Part shown: piece after piece, positions 1 through 11,615 of the stretch
Layout of the letters: each line of letters starts with the position of its first letter
How positions within the stretch are numbered: position 1 is the stretch's first letter
From: Alopecurus myosuroides
Taxonomy: Eukaryota; Streptophyta; Magnoliopsida; Poales; Poaceae
Reading direction: 5' to 3'
NCBI GenBank assembly: GCA_028641055.1
Contig: CM054059.1
Coordinates: 109,938,263-110,002,262, forward strand
DNA length: 64,000 nucleotides
Made by a program: the position numbers and the translations under genes
The notes under the pieces: model-generated
Told to the model about the DNA's origin: nothing
Seen by the model: the letters and a program-made list of their open reading frames with translations, nothing else
Databases searched by the model: none

Positions 1-3000
1 AGAACTATTCGCAAAGACTAAAGCATCACTACGGAAGATCAAAAAATTTTAGTAGTCAACTCTTTGAACTTCGTCGAAAACATCTTTTCGACAAGTACAA
101 CTTTCAAAGGATGTAAATATCCATGTCTTTGTTGCTATATAGATCCTTTTGCTATCATTGGGCATCATGCCTTTCGAAAGAACTACCAAGTCACATACTT
201 GATATTCATACAGGGATACTATCACAGATACAATGACTCATAGCCAATTTTATGAAGTCAGGGCCCATCATTTGCTTCCTTTATAAGGTCCAGGTCCTTT
301 GTTGTCAAAACAACACTTCACACTTAAACCACAAGTTGGTCTAAGTACAAAGTTTTAGGACTTTTGTGGTTCAGTTCGCAAACTCATTTGAAGTATCTAC
401 AACACATGTAGTGTCTTCTACTTTGTCAAAATAGGAAACCCCGGAACAACTTTTAGTGCTGCGCTACTCTTGACATGGTAACGAAGATTCTCTAATCTCG
501 TTGAGTTTGTATTGTCCTCCCACTCACTTGTTTCGCAAGAACTAGTTTCTCGAGAAATCAACCATTTCCGATGAACAACATTTGTCTTTGGTCGGTGATA
601 GGAGAAATACCCAATGTATTATTTAGGATAACCTTATAAACATATATGTATCCTATTTTGGTTGTAAACATTCTACACATGCTATGCATACCAAAACTTA
701 AGGAAAAGACAATTCGGGTCTTACCCAAACCATATCTTATATGGTGTCAATTTCAATGGATCATGATGGCGCTCTTTTCAGTGTAAAAAACAGTTGTCTC
801 TAATGTATAAACTACAAAATTATAATGGCATTTTTATTTATCTTATCATGTCAAACAAGGTTTGATTTTGTCTCTCGAACACTCCAAACGAATATGGGGT
901 TATTCGAGTAGTGTAAGTTGTAGAACAATTCTGCAACTTCTCAGATGTTTTGCTAAACTTGTAACTCAAACTTTATCCTTTATGATCCAATCATAAATAC
1001 TTGATTATCTTGTTACGATGATTTTTACTTCATACTAACAATAATTTGAACCAATTCAAAAAATGTCAAACTCCGTTCTCTTTAAATAGATATACTAACA
1101 TATCTACTCAAATCATCGAAAAAAAATTATGAAGTAAAATTTAATCCGCCACACATGACTATACATAATGGACTATATACATCAATACGTACAATCTCCA
1201 TTAAATTAGCCGTCCATTGTACTTTGGCCTATGAACGGAATTCTAGTCATCTTTTGGAAGAGGTCTCACAAGCGTCAATTTATTCAAAACAAAATGACTC
1301 CGGAAGTCCATCAATATGGAGTTCCTTCATGTTTTCCTTTCCGATATGAACTAAAATGATGGTGTCACAATTTAAGTGAAACTCTTTTACGTCTTGCAAC
1401 GTTTAGCATTTAGTCTTATAGATGTTTACTTTACCAACATGATTTATATTAACATATCCATCAATTATGGAATATGGTCATAGTTTGAACAATCTCATTT
1501 GTTCTCACAAAAGACCAGAACAAAATAACAACTTATTAAGTTTTTGAAATAAATCTTGAATGTTTGGTTCGATACGACAATGAACATAATAACACTTTAT
1601 TTTTGTTCTTGTCATAATCGATTATGCATCTATTACTAGTTCCTTTTAGGCCCTTGTATTTCTTGCATTGTGTTGCTTTGTATGACAACTCATACCAACC
1701 AATGTGGTATCAAAATACCGAAAAATACTTTGTTAACTAGTAATACATCTATAACTTGTATATCAAGCATACTCTCCTGAACTGGACTTTTCCAGTTATC
1801 TTCTTTTTCTCCCATATATCTTTTTGTAATTCTATTTTCAATATTCCCTTTCCTTTTCAGAAAAACCATTCAACATCATACAATGCTAGTCGTACTAGCT
1901 CATTTTCCTTGGCATGTTAGTCATATACTATCACCCATTGAGTCATACTTTGAGTTTGATTGTTCTACTAATATCACCATACTAATAGAATTCTTCCAGA
2001 TTCCACTCTTAGCAGTCTCCAAGTAAGGTAAACGATTTTTCCCATACTTTTAATCCGTCCCATCATAACAATTTTATGATTAAGCTACTATAGCTCGAAG
2101 GAATGAATTTAGAGGATAATTTTTAGCGCCCAACTTCTTGGAATATTCAAACGCCTAGAGTCTTCAATGATTTCATATATTCAAATAATATAAGCATACA
2201 TTGTCATGCTAAATTATACTCAGTCATGTTGCAACACATAAGTTTCTAGATATCAATATATCTTTCACTTGATTGTTTCTGAAAACAATTCTTTTCAGTT
2301 CCTAAATCACCTTGATCAACAAAACATTCTTTTGAAGATAAAGTAATATGGAAGCAAGCATGACTTTGGATTATAAGTAGGAATAATTTGTTCTCTAGAT
2401 CAATCAATCATTAATCATATGGAGCTAGGTAGGAAATACCAAAAATCTACAATAGGACTCAATTTTAAATTTCACTAATACGGTACCAATCTTAAATGTT
2501 ATTTACCAGATCATAACAGTTATATCTCAATTAACAATCTAAGTGTAAGCTAGTTTTGTGGATGCCAATGAATACTACAATTTGTGCAAATTCACTTTGA
2601 TTGGTTGTTCATGATAAATAAGTTCAAGTTAATTCTAAAATTATCCCATGAACCCCCACTCAAAAATAACATCTCTCTTAGTCGTTTTTAGTGATTACAT
2701 GAACCAAATTCACTACACCAAAACCGATCATCACGTGAGATGATGTAGCTTCAAAGGCGAACATCGATATGTTCATCATATCATCCATATGACTCATGCT
2801 TTACCTTTCGGTTACGTGTTCCGAGGCCATGTCTGTACATGCTAGGACTGCCAAGTAGAACCATAGTATTGCGTGTGTTTCAAGGCCATATCTGTACATG
2901 CTAGGATTGAAAACCCCCGTTGTATGCGAACGTTGAGTCTATCACACCTTATCATCACGTGGTGTCTCGAAACGACGAACTTTCTTAACGGTGCATACTT

Positions 3001-3727
3001 AAGAAAGAACACATTATTATCTTGATATTAAGTGAGAGGGATCATCTTATAATGCTACCGCCGTGATCTAAGCAAAATAAGATGCATAAAAGGATTAACA
3101 TCACATGCATGGATAATGTGATATGATATGTTCTTTCTTGCACTTGATCTCCATCTTGTGCATCATGGTATGATCTCCATCATTCCACCGGCATGGCACC
3201 AATGTTTGTGGCACCTCCATCTTGATTGTCCATTACAATATATCACATGGATATGATATACAGCACGCAGGCCATAAAAATAAGATAATCATATGGCTCC
3301 AGACGGTATGTCAATAATTTACAAAAGATATCATCTCATACATAACGTTTGTAACATTGACCATATCACATCACATGCCCTGCAAAAACAAGTTAGACGC
3401 CTCTAATTTATTTTTGCATATTTTACGTGGCTTGGTCTTACGAGGATAGAACCGTTCATACCTACGTAGAAGAGCCATAACGTTGATAAAACATATTTTT
3501 AACAACCCTTTGTAGATTAGATCTTAACTATAGTAGGAGAAACGGACACCACCTCAGCCACAAGTGAGAAAATTCTCGCGTACATAGTACACGTAAGCTT
3601 AGTCTAGGGCAGCTTCATCCTACTATGCCACTAAGATCATAAAATACTCAAGGAGGAAAAAACATGATCATCAACGCCCACATACTCCTATGTGTTCTAC
3701 CCGTACAAATCATCTATGCATAGATCC
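1..3727 (-). pseudogene. Decayed Copia internal region (pol to 5' leader)
   Basis: AT-rich sequence with no long open frame on the minus strand. By alignment with the second copy at 62521-64000, whose RT catalytic motif lies at 62223-62234, this stretch lies upstream of the RT active site. It should therefore hold the remains of the first part of RT, integrase, gag and the untranslated leader, in that order towards 3727. I could not recognise individual protein motifs by eye, so decay is advanced. The last 1 kb (about 2700-3727) looks like non-coding leader. The 64-codon plus-strand frame at 1155 is not a credible gene. Confidence 0.65.
2823..2907. repeat. Short imperfect direct repeat in the Copia leader
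   Basis: A segment of about 26 bases containing CTGTACATGCTAGGA occurs at about 2823 and again at about 2882, an offset of 59. It lies in the untranslated leader of the Copia element. No function is apparent. Confidence 0.55.
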
Positions 3728-3740
3728 GGCTCTGATACCA
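3728..3740 (-). promoter_or_regulatory. Primer binding site, tRNA-Met type (Copia no. 1)
   Basis: The plus strand reads GGCTCTGATACCA, so the minus strand reads TGGTATCAGAGCC, the standard complement of the initiator tRNA-Met 3' end that primes minus-strand DNA synthesis. It lies one base inside the LTR and fixes the orientation of the element. Confidence 0.9.
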
Positions 3741-3741
3741 C

Positions 3742-5391
3742 TGAAGGGTTCGTTGCATAGAAAACAAAAAAAATTCTACGTGAGATACACCCGAAAGGCC
3801 AAGATCTAATCTAGGAGATGAAGTGCAACAAGCATAGAGAGAGTCTTAGGAAACATACCCTCGGAGACACAAAGTGTTACGAGATCAAATCTCGTTGTTG
3901 GCGTAGTCGTACTCACACCGACCCCGAGAGCGAGAAGATGTGCACCGCAATCTGGCGGTGCCTCCGTGATCGGTCACACGTACGGTTGATGACGACCTCC
4001 GTTCCCTCGATCCAACGGGGCAGCGGAAGTAGAGGATCCCTCGGAACTCCAGCAGCACGACGGGGTGGTGGTGGTGAAGAATCCCACGGTCAGGGCTTCG
4101 CCAAGCCGAAGACCATGGAATGGAGCAGTGGGTGGAGAGGAAGTGAGGTGGGAAAGTGTGTGTGAGAGAGAGGGACCTCATGCCCTCTATTTATAGGAGA
4201 GGGGGAGGCATCCCAAGGGGGGTGCGGCCAGCCCATGGAGGTGCCCCCACCTCTTCCCTCATCATGTGAGTGGACCACTCACATCCACTCATCCTTCCTT
4301 TATTTCCCACTTAGAAAATCCAAGAGTTTTTCTTTAATAAATAAATAAAACACTTTATTTCTTTATTTCAGCATTTGTTAATTCTATTAACAAACATTTG
4401 CATATAGCACCTCGAATCATTTGTTAATTCTATTAACAACCATTCGACGAAAAACCCCTTGAACTATTTCAATTTTCCCCGAAGCAATTTCGGTGCTGCT
4501 CAAAACATTCTTCGTTATTCCGTATCCTCTCAAATGCGTCATCGAACCTTAAGTGTGTCATCCTAGGGTTCACGAATAAGATAGACATGATCGAGACTCC
4601 TCTCCGATCAATAATCAACAGCGGGATCTGGAGATCCGTGATGACTCCTATATATTCAACGATGACTCTCGTGATCGTGTGAACCATCAACGTCGTGAAC
4701 TATTCCCTTTGTCTAGCGATATTTTACTTGTTCGAGATTCGATCATTGATATCAACCATACCATGTTCAATCTCATTACCTGGCAAGTACTCTTTTCTCG
4801 TTTCCGTAATATGACATCCTTGTGATCATATCACGTGCTTGCAAGCGGTGTCGATGTGATATCACCGAGAGGGACCAGAGTATATCTCTCCGTCATTTTG
4901 GATGGACAAATCCCACTCTTGATCCATGATCCTCAACTAATACTTTCCGAATACCTAACGGCACCTTTATAGTCACCCTGTTACGGTGTGACGTTTGATG
5001 ACATCAAAGTACTCTTCCGGTACCAGTGATTGGCATGATTTCATGGTCTAAGGAATAAGTTACTTCGTATGCAAGATATAACAATATAAACTAAATGACT
5101 TGATCGTATTGTTATCTTGATATTGGGTCTATGTTCATCACATCATTCTACCAATGACATGACCCCGTTATTAGCAACATCCAATGTTCATGATCAGGAA
5201 ACCTTGATCATCTATTAATCAACGAGCTAGTTAAAAGAGAGCCGTTACTAGGAACCATTGTTTGTTTATTAAACACACATGTATCAACGTTTCCGGTTAA
5301 TACAATTCTAGCATGAGAAATAAACATTTATCATAAACAAGGAATAAGATAATAACCACTTTATTATTGCCTCTCGGGTATATTCCCTTCA
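3742..5391 (-). repeat. 5' LTR of Copia no. 1 (1650 bp)
   Basis: Bounded by inverted ends TGAAGG at 3742 and CCTTCA ending at 5391. It matches the LTR at 59525-61175 along its length, with scattered substitutions and small indels. It contains a GC-rich block (about 3900-4280) with the TATA signal, and an AT-rich remainder. The short frames at 3818-4690 are incidental. Its outer end lands inside the antisense gene of a Tat-like element; the minus-strand reading frame of that gene runs straight into LTR sequence. Confidence 0.9.
4188..4195 (-). promoter_or_regulatory. TATA box of Copia no. 1 LTR
   Basis: Minus strand TATAAATA within a G-rich context. The sister LTR has TATAAAAGG at the equivalent place (59969-59977), which supports this as the U3 promoter. 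Confidence 0.6.
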
Positions 5392-5824
5392 GTTGCACCG
5401 CGTTCAGCGGGAGGTCATGGAGTTGAATGTCGTAAATATAGAGAAGCCCACGAAGGAATGGGTGAAGGGGGAGGAAAGACCTTGTGCGATGTGCTCCGCG
5501 AATGAGACGCGCTCGTTGACTCGGGGGCTCGGGACGTCTTCCTCCTTCCCGGGTTGGCGCACGCGCTTCGTGTCTTCCGGAGGAATCAATCCTTCCCTCT
5601 GCATGGGTGACGCTCTTCTTTATCACGTTCGAGGAACGCCATTCGCCGGTCTTCCTCTGGGAAGCCGACGAAGTGACAGCCCCGCTCCTGGTCGACGCCG
5701 CCGTCGCGGCGCGCTTGCTCCTTCCGCCATCGTCCTTGGAGATCTCCGCATGGGACAGAGTGTGGGAATGAGGCGCTAAGGAAGAAGACGGGGAAAAGGC
5801 GAAGGGGAAAAGTAAATCCCCCAT
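5392..5824 (-). pseudogene. Truncated antisense ORF of Tat-like element, PF04195-like
   Basis: A minus-strand frame encodes a basic, S/T/R-rich leader followed by a segment ending PFLRGLLYIYDIQLHDL. An overlapping second frame (5404-5604) carries LIPPEDTKRV, PSPRVNERVSFAEH. Together these parallel the gene at 55215, which has VLPPQKEI, PTPAKDEVICFVEH and PFFRDILSHYGLRIFDI in the same order. The family resembles the putative gypsy-type transposon domain PF04195, an accessory protein of Tat-lineage Gypsy elements whose function is unknown. One frameshift near 5460 separates the two halves, and the Copia insertion at 5391 removes the rest. The ATG at 5824 is too close to the TATA box to be the natural start. 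Confidence 0.65.
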
Positions 5825-5832
5825 ATAGACCC

Positions 5833-5841
5833 AATTTTATA
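5833..5841 (-). promoter_or_regulatory. TATA box of the antisense ORF
   Basis: Minus strand TATAAAATT, followed by a C/T-rich leader. The second copy of this gene has TATAAATT at 54408-54415 in the same relation to its first exon. Confidence 0.5.
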
Positions 5842-6145
5842 CTGCGGCCAAGTCATCCTGGGCTGTTGGTCTTTGTCAAGGAAAGACACGTGGTGGTGAT
5901 CCCGACCGCCACTCGCTGCGTGAAGGTGAAACGCTCAGGGGCAGTTGCCCTACACGATCTTTAAAGCTGCCCGCGCGTGATTAACTGTGCACTAGGCGAG
6001 GAAACTAGCGCGCTACGTCTGGTTTCCGGTCAAAAAGCTGGCGTGGTGGGCCCATCACGTCTTGTCCCACTATGTCACGTCCCATCGGGAGCGGACGAGC
6101 TCGTCATGACATCATCAAAATGCAAATACACGAAACCGCTTTCGT

Positions 6146-6150
6146 ACAAG
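6146..6150. repeat. Target site duplication ACAAG (left)
   Basis: Identical to 13005-13009. The pair brackets the element 6151-13004 and marks its insertion site. Confidence 0.9.
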
Positions 6151-7541
6151 TGATTCATGTAAAATGCATACATGAACTTTGCATGTTATTACTTGTTTTT
6201 CCTACATATTAGAAACTTATATTCATGTTTTATAATGATTTGGGGGATTTTCTAAACAATCCCTCTTCTTTTGGTTCTAACCCTGTTTTTCCAGAAAACG
6301 TACTTTTAGTGTTTCAGACTTTCCGGGAGGTTCGGGACTCCAAAAAGGGCAAGGCCAAAGAGCACGGTTCAGAATTTTCGAGACGAAGACCATGGGCCAA
6401 AGTAGAGGGCCAAAAGGCCAACCAGGTGGAAAAGAGGACCCTCCACGCGGCCAGATTCCTTGGCCGCGTGAGAGGCCCCTTTTTCCCCCCGTGGCTCCGA
6501 TGCCGTCGATCTTTCTTCTCCCGAGTGTCTCGTGACCTAAAAACGACTATATAAAGGGTCCCCTGGCCTTTTCGAGGAGGAGGCGCTGAGACGAAACCAC
6601 GAAACAGAGAGACAGAAGGCTGCCACCGGAGAAGATCGGAGGGGGGAAACGCCGCCGGGATCATCCCCGGAGGGCTCCACCCCCCTCCGGCGTGTTCATC
6701 ATCAACATCTACAGCAAGATCAGCTCCATCTCTCCACTGTAATCTCTTGGCAAACACGATGTATGATGCAATACTATATTCCCTTGATGTATTGTGTCTC
6801 CCCGTCTATGTTTGAGTAGTGAATTGTTCTTGGGAATGGTGAAATAGTTCGTTGATTGGTTGCATACAAGTTTGTTATCTTCTATGATTGTCTTTATGTA
6901 CAATATATGAGTGCACGCATATGTTGGGGAATACATGTAAGGTGATCACCGGTAGCATAATGGAGTGGTGGTGACTTGGGAGTGACAGTAACCTGAGACC
7001 GAGCCACAAAGTTAAGTTATTGGGGGATATATATAGGGGACCTTAGAACGTAAGGCTATGGTGGGACTTTATGTCTTAATCAACCTTGTGCAGTCATTTA
7101 CTTGGCCACATGATCCATCATAAGGGGTTGTAGATCATTTACTTGACTATACCTATTCATGGCTCCTTCCTAGAAGAAACAACTAAAGACTAAAACATGT
7201 GCTTCACTAATTGTGACAACCACACGAACGAAACACCTATTGCTAGACCACTTTCTCCCTTGAGATACTTGAGATATTTGCTGCTTGCTACTTGTGAAAC
7301 TTGCTTAGAAACTTGCATTTTAAACTTGCTTCACTAGTTACTAGACAAACCACACTCCACGTCACTTGCTTTTAATTAGTTAGTTCCTTTTAGTCAAACT
7401 TATTGCTTTGCATAAACAGCCATATAAGAGGGTTATAGGGCTTTAGAGAATAGATAGCTTACCTTCAGCTCCTCGTGGGTTCGACACTCAAATACTTATC
7501 GAAAGGTACTACAATTGATCTCCTGCACTTGGGAGCCATCA
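6151..7541 (+). repeat. 5' LTR of the non-autonomous Gypsy
   Basis: Starts TGATTCATG and ends GCCATCA. It aligns along its length with 11616-13004. Small frames inside (for example 6225-6554, 6314-6757, 6709-6936) recur in the other LTR and are not genes. Confidence 0.95.
6548..6556 (+). promoter_or_regulatory. TATA box of the 5' LTR
   Basis: TATATAAAG, preserved at 12015-12023 in the 3' LTR, followed by a GC-rich putative R region. Confidence 0.7.
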
Positions 7542-7551
7542 AGCACTTTTC

Positions 7552-7569
7552 TGGCGCCGTTGCCAGGGA
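7552..7569 (+). promoter_or_regulatory. Primer binding site (TGGCGCCGTTGCC type)
   Basis: TGGCGCCGTTGCCAGGGA lies 10 bases inside the 5' LTR. It fits the 3' end of the tRNA that primes many Triticeae Gypsy elements; I believe tRNA-Asp, from memory. Confidence 0.75.
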
Positions 7570-7643
7570 GCGTTGTGCTAACCTTTTATTCTTGTTTGCA
7601 TTGCATACTAACATATAAACCTAAAACACAAAAAAAATACAAA

Positions 7644-8411
7644 ATGGAAAACAACCAAACAATTTTAGAACTGTATAATATCTACCTTGAATTAGGACAT
7701 GAAGTGTTTGAGGAGAAATTGAAAAATTCTTTGCACAACAATCATATTTGTGGTAGTAATAATTCTTTGAACACCTTTATTGCTAAGGAAAACCTTGAGC
7801 TTGGGGAAGTTTGTCTTGATGAATATGATATTTTTAGTCCCCCTACTATTGAGGATAAAAATGATATACTTGCTGATTCTATGGAAAGTTTTAAGCTTGG
7901 GGAAGTTGGTTTTGATGAGCATGATATTTCTAGTTCCCCAAGCTTGGAGGAGAAAATTCACTTTGATGATACTATGCCTCCTATATATGATGATTGCAAT
8001 GAAAATTATGAATGTTTAACTCCCACTATCATTAATGAGGATTTTACTTATGTGGAGAGTTGTGATTCTTTTATGCATGTGGCTCATGATAAGAATGTTT
8101 TATGTGATATTCATATTTTTGAATCTATTCATGATGCCACTGAAAATTATTATGAGAGAGGGAAACATGGTTACACATATTTCAACAATATTAAGTTTCC
8201 CCTCTTTATGCTGAAAGTATTGAAGTTGCACTTGATCTACCTTGCTATGTTTGCTATTATGTGCTTCTTTTATTTTTTTCATTACAAAATGCCAATGCAT
8301 AGGAAATGGGTTAGACTTAAAAATAAATTGTTTAATATTTTTTTGGTGTGTTCCTTATGCTTTAATTTCCTATTCGGTTTGAGCACACATTTATGTCTTT
8401 ACAACATGTAA
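7644..8411 (+). CDS. Unknown 255-aa ORF of the non-autonomous Gypsy
   Basis: The start at 7644 is chosen because the frame upstream (from 7515) runs through the LTR end and primer binding site; the A-rich context around ATGGAA suits a plant start. The protein is acidic, with two near-repeats (ENLELGEVCLDEYDIFSPP and ESFKLGEVGFDEHDISSSP), a central D/E/N/C-rich part, and a C-terminal third with two hydrophobic stretches (around LIYLAMFAIMCFFYFF and FLVCSLCFNFLFG) separated by a basic segment. No zinc knuckle or protease, RT or integrase motif is visible. It sits where gag normally lies. Two membrane passes recall env-like proteins, but I see nothing specific. That it is open in a non-autonomous element suggests recent selection or youth. 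Confidence 0.5.
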   Translation: MENNQTILELYNIYLELGHEVFEEKLKNSLHNNHICGSNNSLNTFIAKENLELGEVCLDEYDIFSPPTIEDKNDILADSMESFKLGEVGFDEHDISSSPSLEEKIHFDDTMPPIYDDCNENYECLTPTIINEDFTYVESCDSFMHVAHDKNVLCDIHIFESIHDATENYYERGKHGYTYFNNIKFPLFMLKVLKLHLIYLAMFAIMCFFYFFHYKMPMHRKWVRLKNKLFNIFLVCSLCFNFLFGLSTHLCLYNM

Positions 8412-11400
8412 AATGCCTTTACCTACTGTTATGTATCATTTAGTTTAAGATTTTCATTTTATAAAAAATTTGGGAAAGTAAATGAGAAGGATGAGTAATG
8501 GAGAAGTTGGGGTCGACCTTGAACATGTGTTGTTCATGCCAATGAAACCATTGCAAAGTCTCTATCATTAAAACTTTTTCCAAAGCTAAAAACAATAAAA
8601 ATATTAGTTTACTACTGTAACATCACATTTTTGTCTTATTTCTCATCTTAAATGGCAAGAATAATCTTATATGAGAGATAGGATTAAACAATAGTAATTA
8701 GCTGTGAAGAAAACAGATTCCTGAATTTTACTGCGAAAAATGTTTAAAATCATAGATGTGGAATTTTTCCCTGGTAATTTACGACAGCAATATTTAGTTA
8801 TCACTACATATTCCATTAGTTTTAAGTATTCTGATTTGAGCAACTTAAGTGCCTCTAAAAATTCACTCTTTACGGGTTGTTCAGTTTTTGGCAGATTATG
8901 TCTTTATTTTGCATTGCTCTCATTACTTGTGTTTTGTGTGGTTATTTTGATCAAGGAGCAATGCACAACTGTAGTAATAGTAGTTAATATTTAGAATCAA
9001 CTCATGATGTGTCTTTGCTGTACTTATGTGGATTTTATTTATGGAGGCACTAACCCCTCTAATCAAGTTTTATGTTGAGATTGGTGTAAGAAGAATTTTT
9101 CAGGAGGAAGAGTTGAGTGAGATGAACAAAGATCAAGAGGGACAACCAATCAAGCTTGGGGATGTACCCCTGGGCTCACCCTACATGTATCAAATAAGTA
9201 CAAGAATCCAAGCTTGGGGATGCCGAGCCACCTCACTCCAACCATCATGATGTTAAGTAAGTAAAGTCTAGCTATATGGCTATAAAGAAAGCGCTTTACG
9301 GGAGGTAACCCGGTTGTTTTTGTTTGGATTTTCCTAGTGTCCTCTTGATGTCTCAAGAGATTAGTTTTTTTTGTTTTAATTCTGGAGTTTTCAATAAAGA
9401 GTCAAGTCAAACCCATTTGGACTTATAAGTTGCTATCCTAGTGCATAAAATTTCTGTTTCAGCACGAGTCTGCTCACCGTATGATTTTACGTTTTTTATT
9501 TGTATGTCGGATTGAGCTAATTTTTTAGTATGTTCTGAAACTTTTCGTCCTCTATAATAATAAAAATTGGCTTAATTTTTTGACGAGTCTAGATTAGGGA
9601 AAAACGTTCGTTGTGCTGTTGTTGCTTTTCTGGACAGATTCTGCCTTCTTTTGTTTTATGCACTCTTTGGGCTTGGGAATCGAATTTCCATGATTCTTTC
9701 AAGCAAGAGAGTGAACATACAACATAATGAACCTTATTGTCTATCTACTGGAGCATTTGATTTGGAATTTTGCACAGCAAGCATGTGATTTGTTTGTCCT
9801 TGCTAATCTCACCCCACAGAAAAAGAATGGGAGAAACATGTTTTGTGAAGTTTTTTTCACAGAGAATAGAGGAGTTGCGCCTCAAGACATCCAAGAATGG
9901 TGAAAGCCATAAGATTGGAGATGTGATGAACACCCCACTGGAGCTATACTCTTTTGGTTAGCACACGTCTACTTTCTGTTTTTCTAAGCAAAGCATTTAT
10001 CGTAGAGACTTGAAGCGTCTAGTTTTTGTTTTTATTTTTGTTTTGATAAGACCACACCCATCATTTTATATGAGATTGATCTACTGGAGTTTGGGGTTGG
10101 AATGTATTGGATGCTAGTATTATGACTTGGAATAGGGATGCCATGGTTGATTTGAAGAGCTACGTATGTTTGCATGATTTATAGGCTTTTTATGTGTAGA
10201 AATTTGCAATAATGTTGTCTTGAGCTATCTCTTATTCATGTCCTTGATGTTAATTGCTGGTTTATTTAGTTTGTCATGAAATGAGAAGTTCTATGGACAT
10301 ATGCATGCATAGTAGCTGGTCAACTATCTCCCTCTTGCTAGCCAAAAATTTAAAAATTCCAACAAGTAAAAACTTGTTTCCAACACTCCTTAGCCAAGTA
10401 TTTCCAGTGAGTCCACCATATCTTCCCATTAGCTTCATTGCTATTCCGAGTATGTTCACCATGTTATTGTGTTATTTATGTTCTAAATTAAGATATTCAC
10501 TTTATTAATTGTCATGGGTTGAACTTGGGATAGGACTCTCACGAACTTTTGAAGGCACACTTTACTTTTTATGCATCTAATAAACATGACCCAATAATGG
10601 GAGCCACAAGTTTTGCGTTTGACAAGTGTGTGGTTGGGAGCTAGCTATAAACGTGTATCACCGGAAAGCTTTCAACATTGCACAAAAAATTACATTTGGT
10701 TGATATCATGTACTTTTGTTTTTGGACTCCTGCCATGCCGAAATGAAATAGAGGAATAGTAAGTTCTGATGAGTAAGTATCTATATGACTAGAGAAACGC
10801 ATTGGGCCGCTAACCCAAGCCATGCTTTATCATGGTGGAAATTTACTTACAGCTTGAGTGACTCTACAACACATCCTACAATAAAATAAGAAGTTATGCA
10901 TAATAGTGAATGAAAATAAAAAGGATGGTGAGTCTACTCCGTTTGTTTGTCTTGTCATTGTGACATAGGCTTGTTTCCATGTCATGGGGCAAGAGGTACC
11001 TCTTTGCAGTTCTCTATGATGTCATTAATACTTATTATGATTGTACAAATCTTATTAGGAATCTTACGCTGAGTAATCATGGAGTAGGTTTTCACACTCA
11101 CGGGGCATGAGGCTTTCAACCACCTTGTCATTCATATTACTTCAACATTCACCATTTAAGATGCTAGTGATAAAGGGGCAATGAGAGTCCTAGATCAATG
11201 GATACCACATTTCAATTAGTAATTTTAGTTGAATAATTTAGAGGCTAAATAAGACTTGATCATGTTTTACATCTACTCAATTTTCTCCAAAGTGTCCACC
11301 ATATTTTCTATTTTCCATTATGCTATTTTTTGACCAATATAGGATTTTATTTTTCATTTTGTGTATGTATTTGGTCCATAGTGCTTTTATTTCATTATAC

Positions 11401-11600
11401 ACTTTGTGAACTTTCATGAAGCATCTTTTTTTGCATATTTGATATTTCTTACAACATGAATTGTATATTGCTACTCATTTCTAGTATTAATCATTTGATT
11501 ATATGTAGCATGAATAATCTTTCTTGATATCCCATGATTGTTTCAATATGCAAAGTCCATGTTAGTTTTATCACCTTCATACTCGAGGACGAGCATGGGT
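8412..11600 (+). other. Non-coding internal region of the non-autonomous element
   Basis: About 3.2 kb of AT-rich sequence without a credible gene. Frames of 60-85 codons (8740, 9026, 9745, 9770, 10254, 10641) lack recognisable motifs and overlap on both strands. It contains two exact copies of the polypurine-like 13-mer AAGCTTGGGGATG (9152-9164 and 9210-9222). Confidence 0.7.
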
Positions 11601-11615
11601 TAAGCTTGGGGATGT
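11601..11615 (+). promoter_or_regulatory. Polypurine tract of the non-autonomous Gypsy
   Basis: TAAGCTTGGGGATGT abuts the 3' LTR start at 11616. This is the expected position for the plus-strand DNA primer. Confidence 0.75.

Larger units (their letters stand above)
1..5391 (-). mobile_element. Copia LTR retrotransposon no. 1 (Angela/BARE/WIS-like), 5' half
   Basis: A minus-strand Copia element enters from the left edge: decayed internal region (1-3727), a tRNA-Met type primer binding site, then the 5' LTR (3742-5391). The element's 3' part lies outside the window. Orientation follows from the primer binding site reading on the minus strand just inside the LTR. The LTR ends TGAAGG/CCTTCA and the text close to its end resemble the Angela/BARE/WIS group; this name is recalled, not searched. 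A second member of the same family sits at 59525-64000 in the same orientation, and bases 1 to about 1527 align with 62521-64000. No open gag-pol remains. Confidence 0.85.
5392..6150 (+). mobile_element. Left part of Tat-like Gypsy no. 1 (plus strand), with antisense gene
   Basis: This block ends exactly where the 6151-13004 element inserted; the other side resumes at 13010 and runs to a plus-strand polypurine tract and 3' LTR (13691-14181). It therefore belongs to the 3' portion of a plus-strand Gypsy. It contains the start of an antisense gene (5392-5824) and its TATA box, then about 300 bases of GC-rich non-coding sequence. Continuity across the insertion is inferred from the target duplication ACAAG. 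Confidence 0.65.

Noticed and set aside
3818..4690. Frames of 62-115 codons in the Copia LTR
   Set aside because: The same frames occur in the sister LTR (59671-60478) with frame-breaking differences, and there is no protein similarity.
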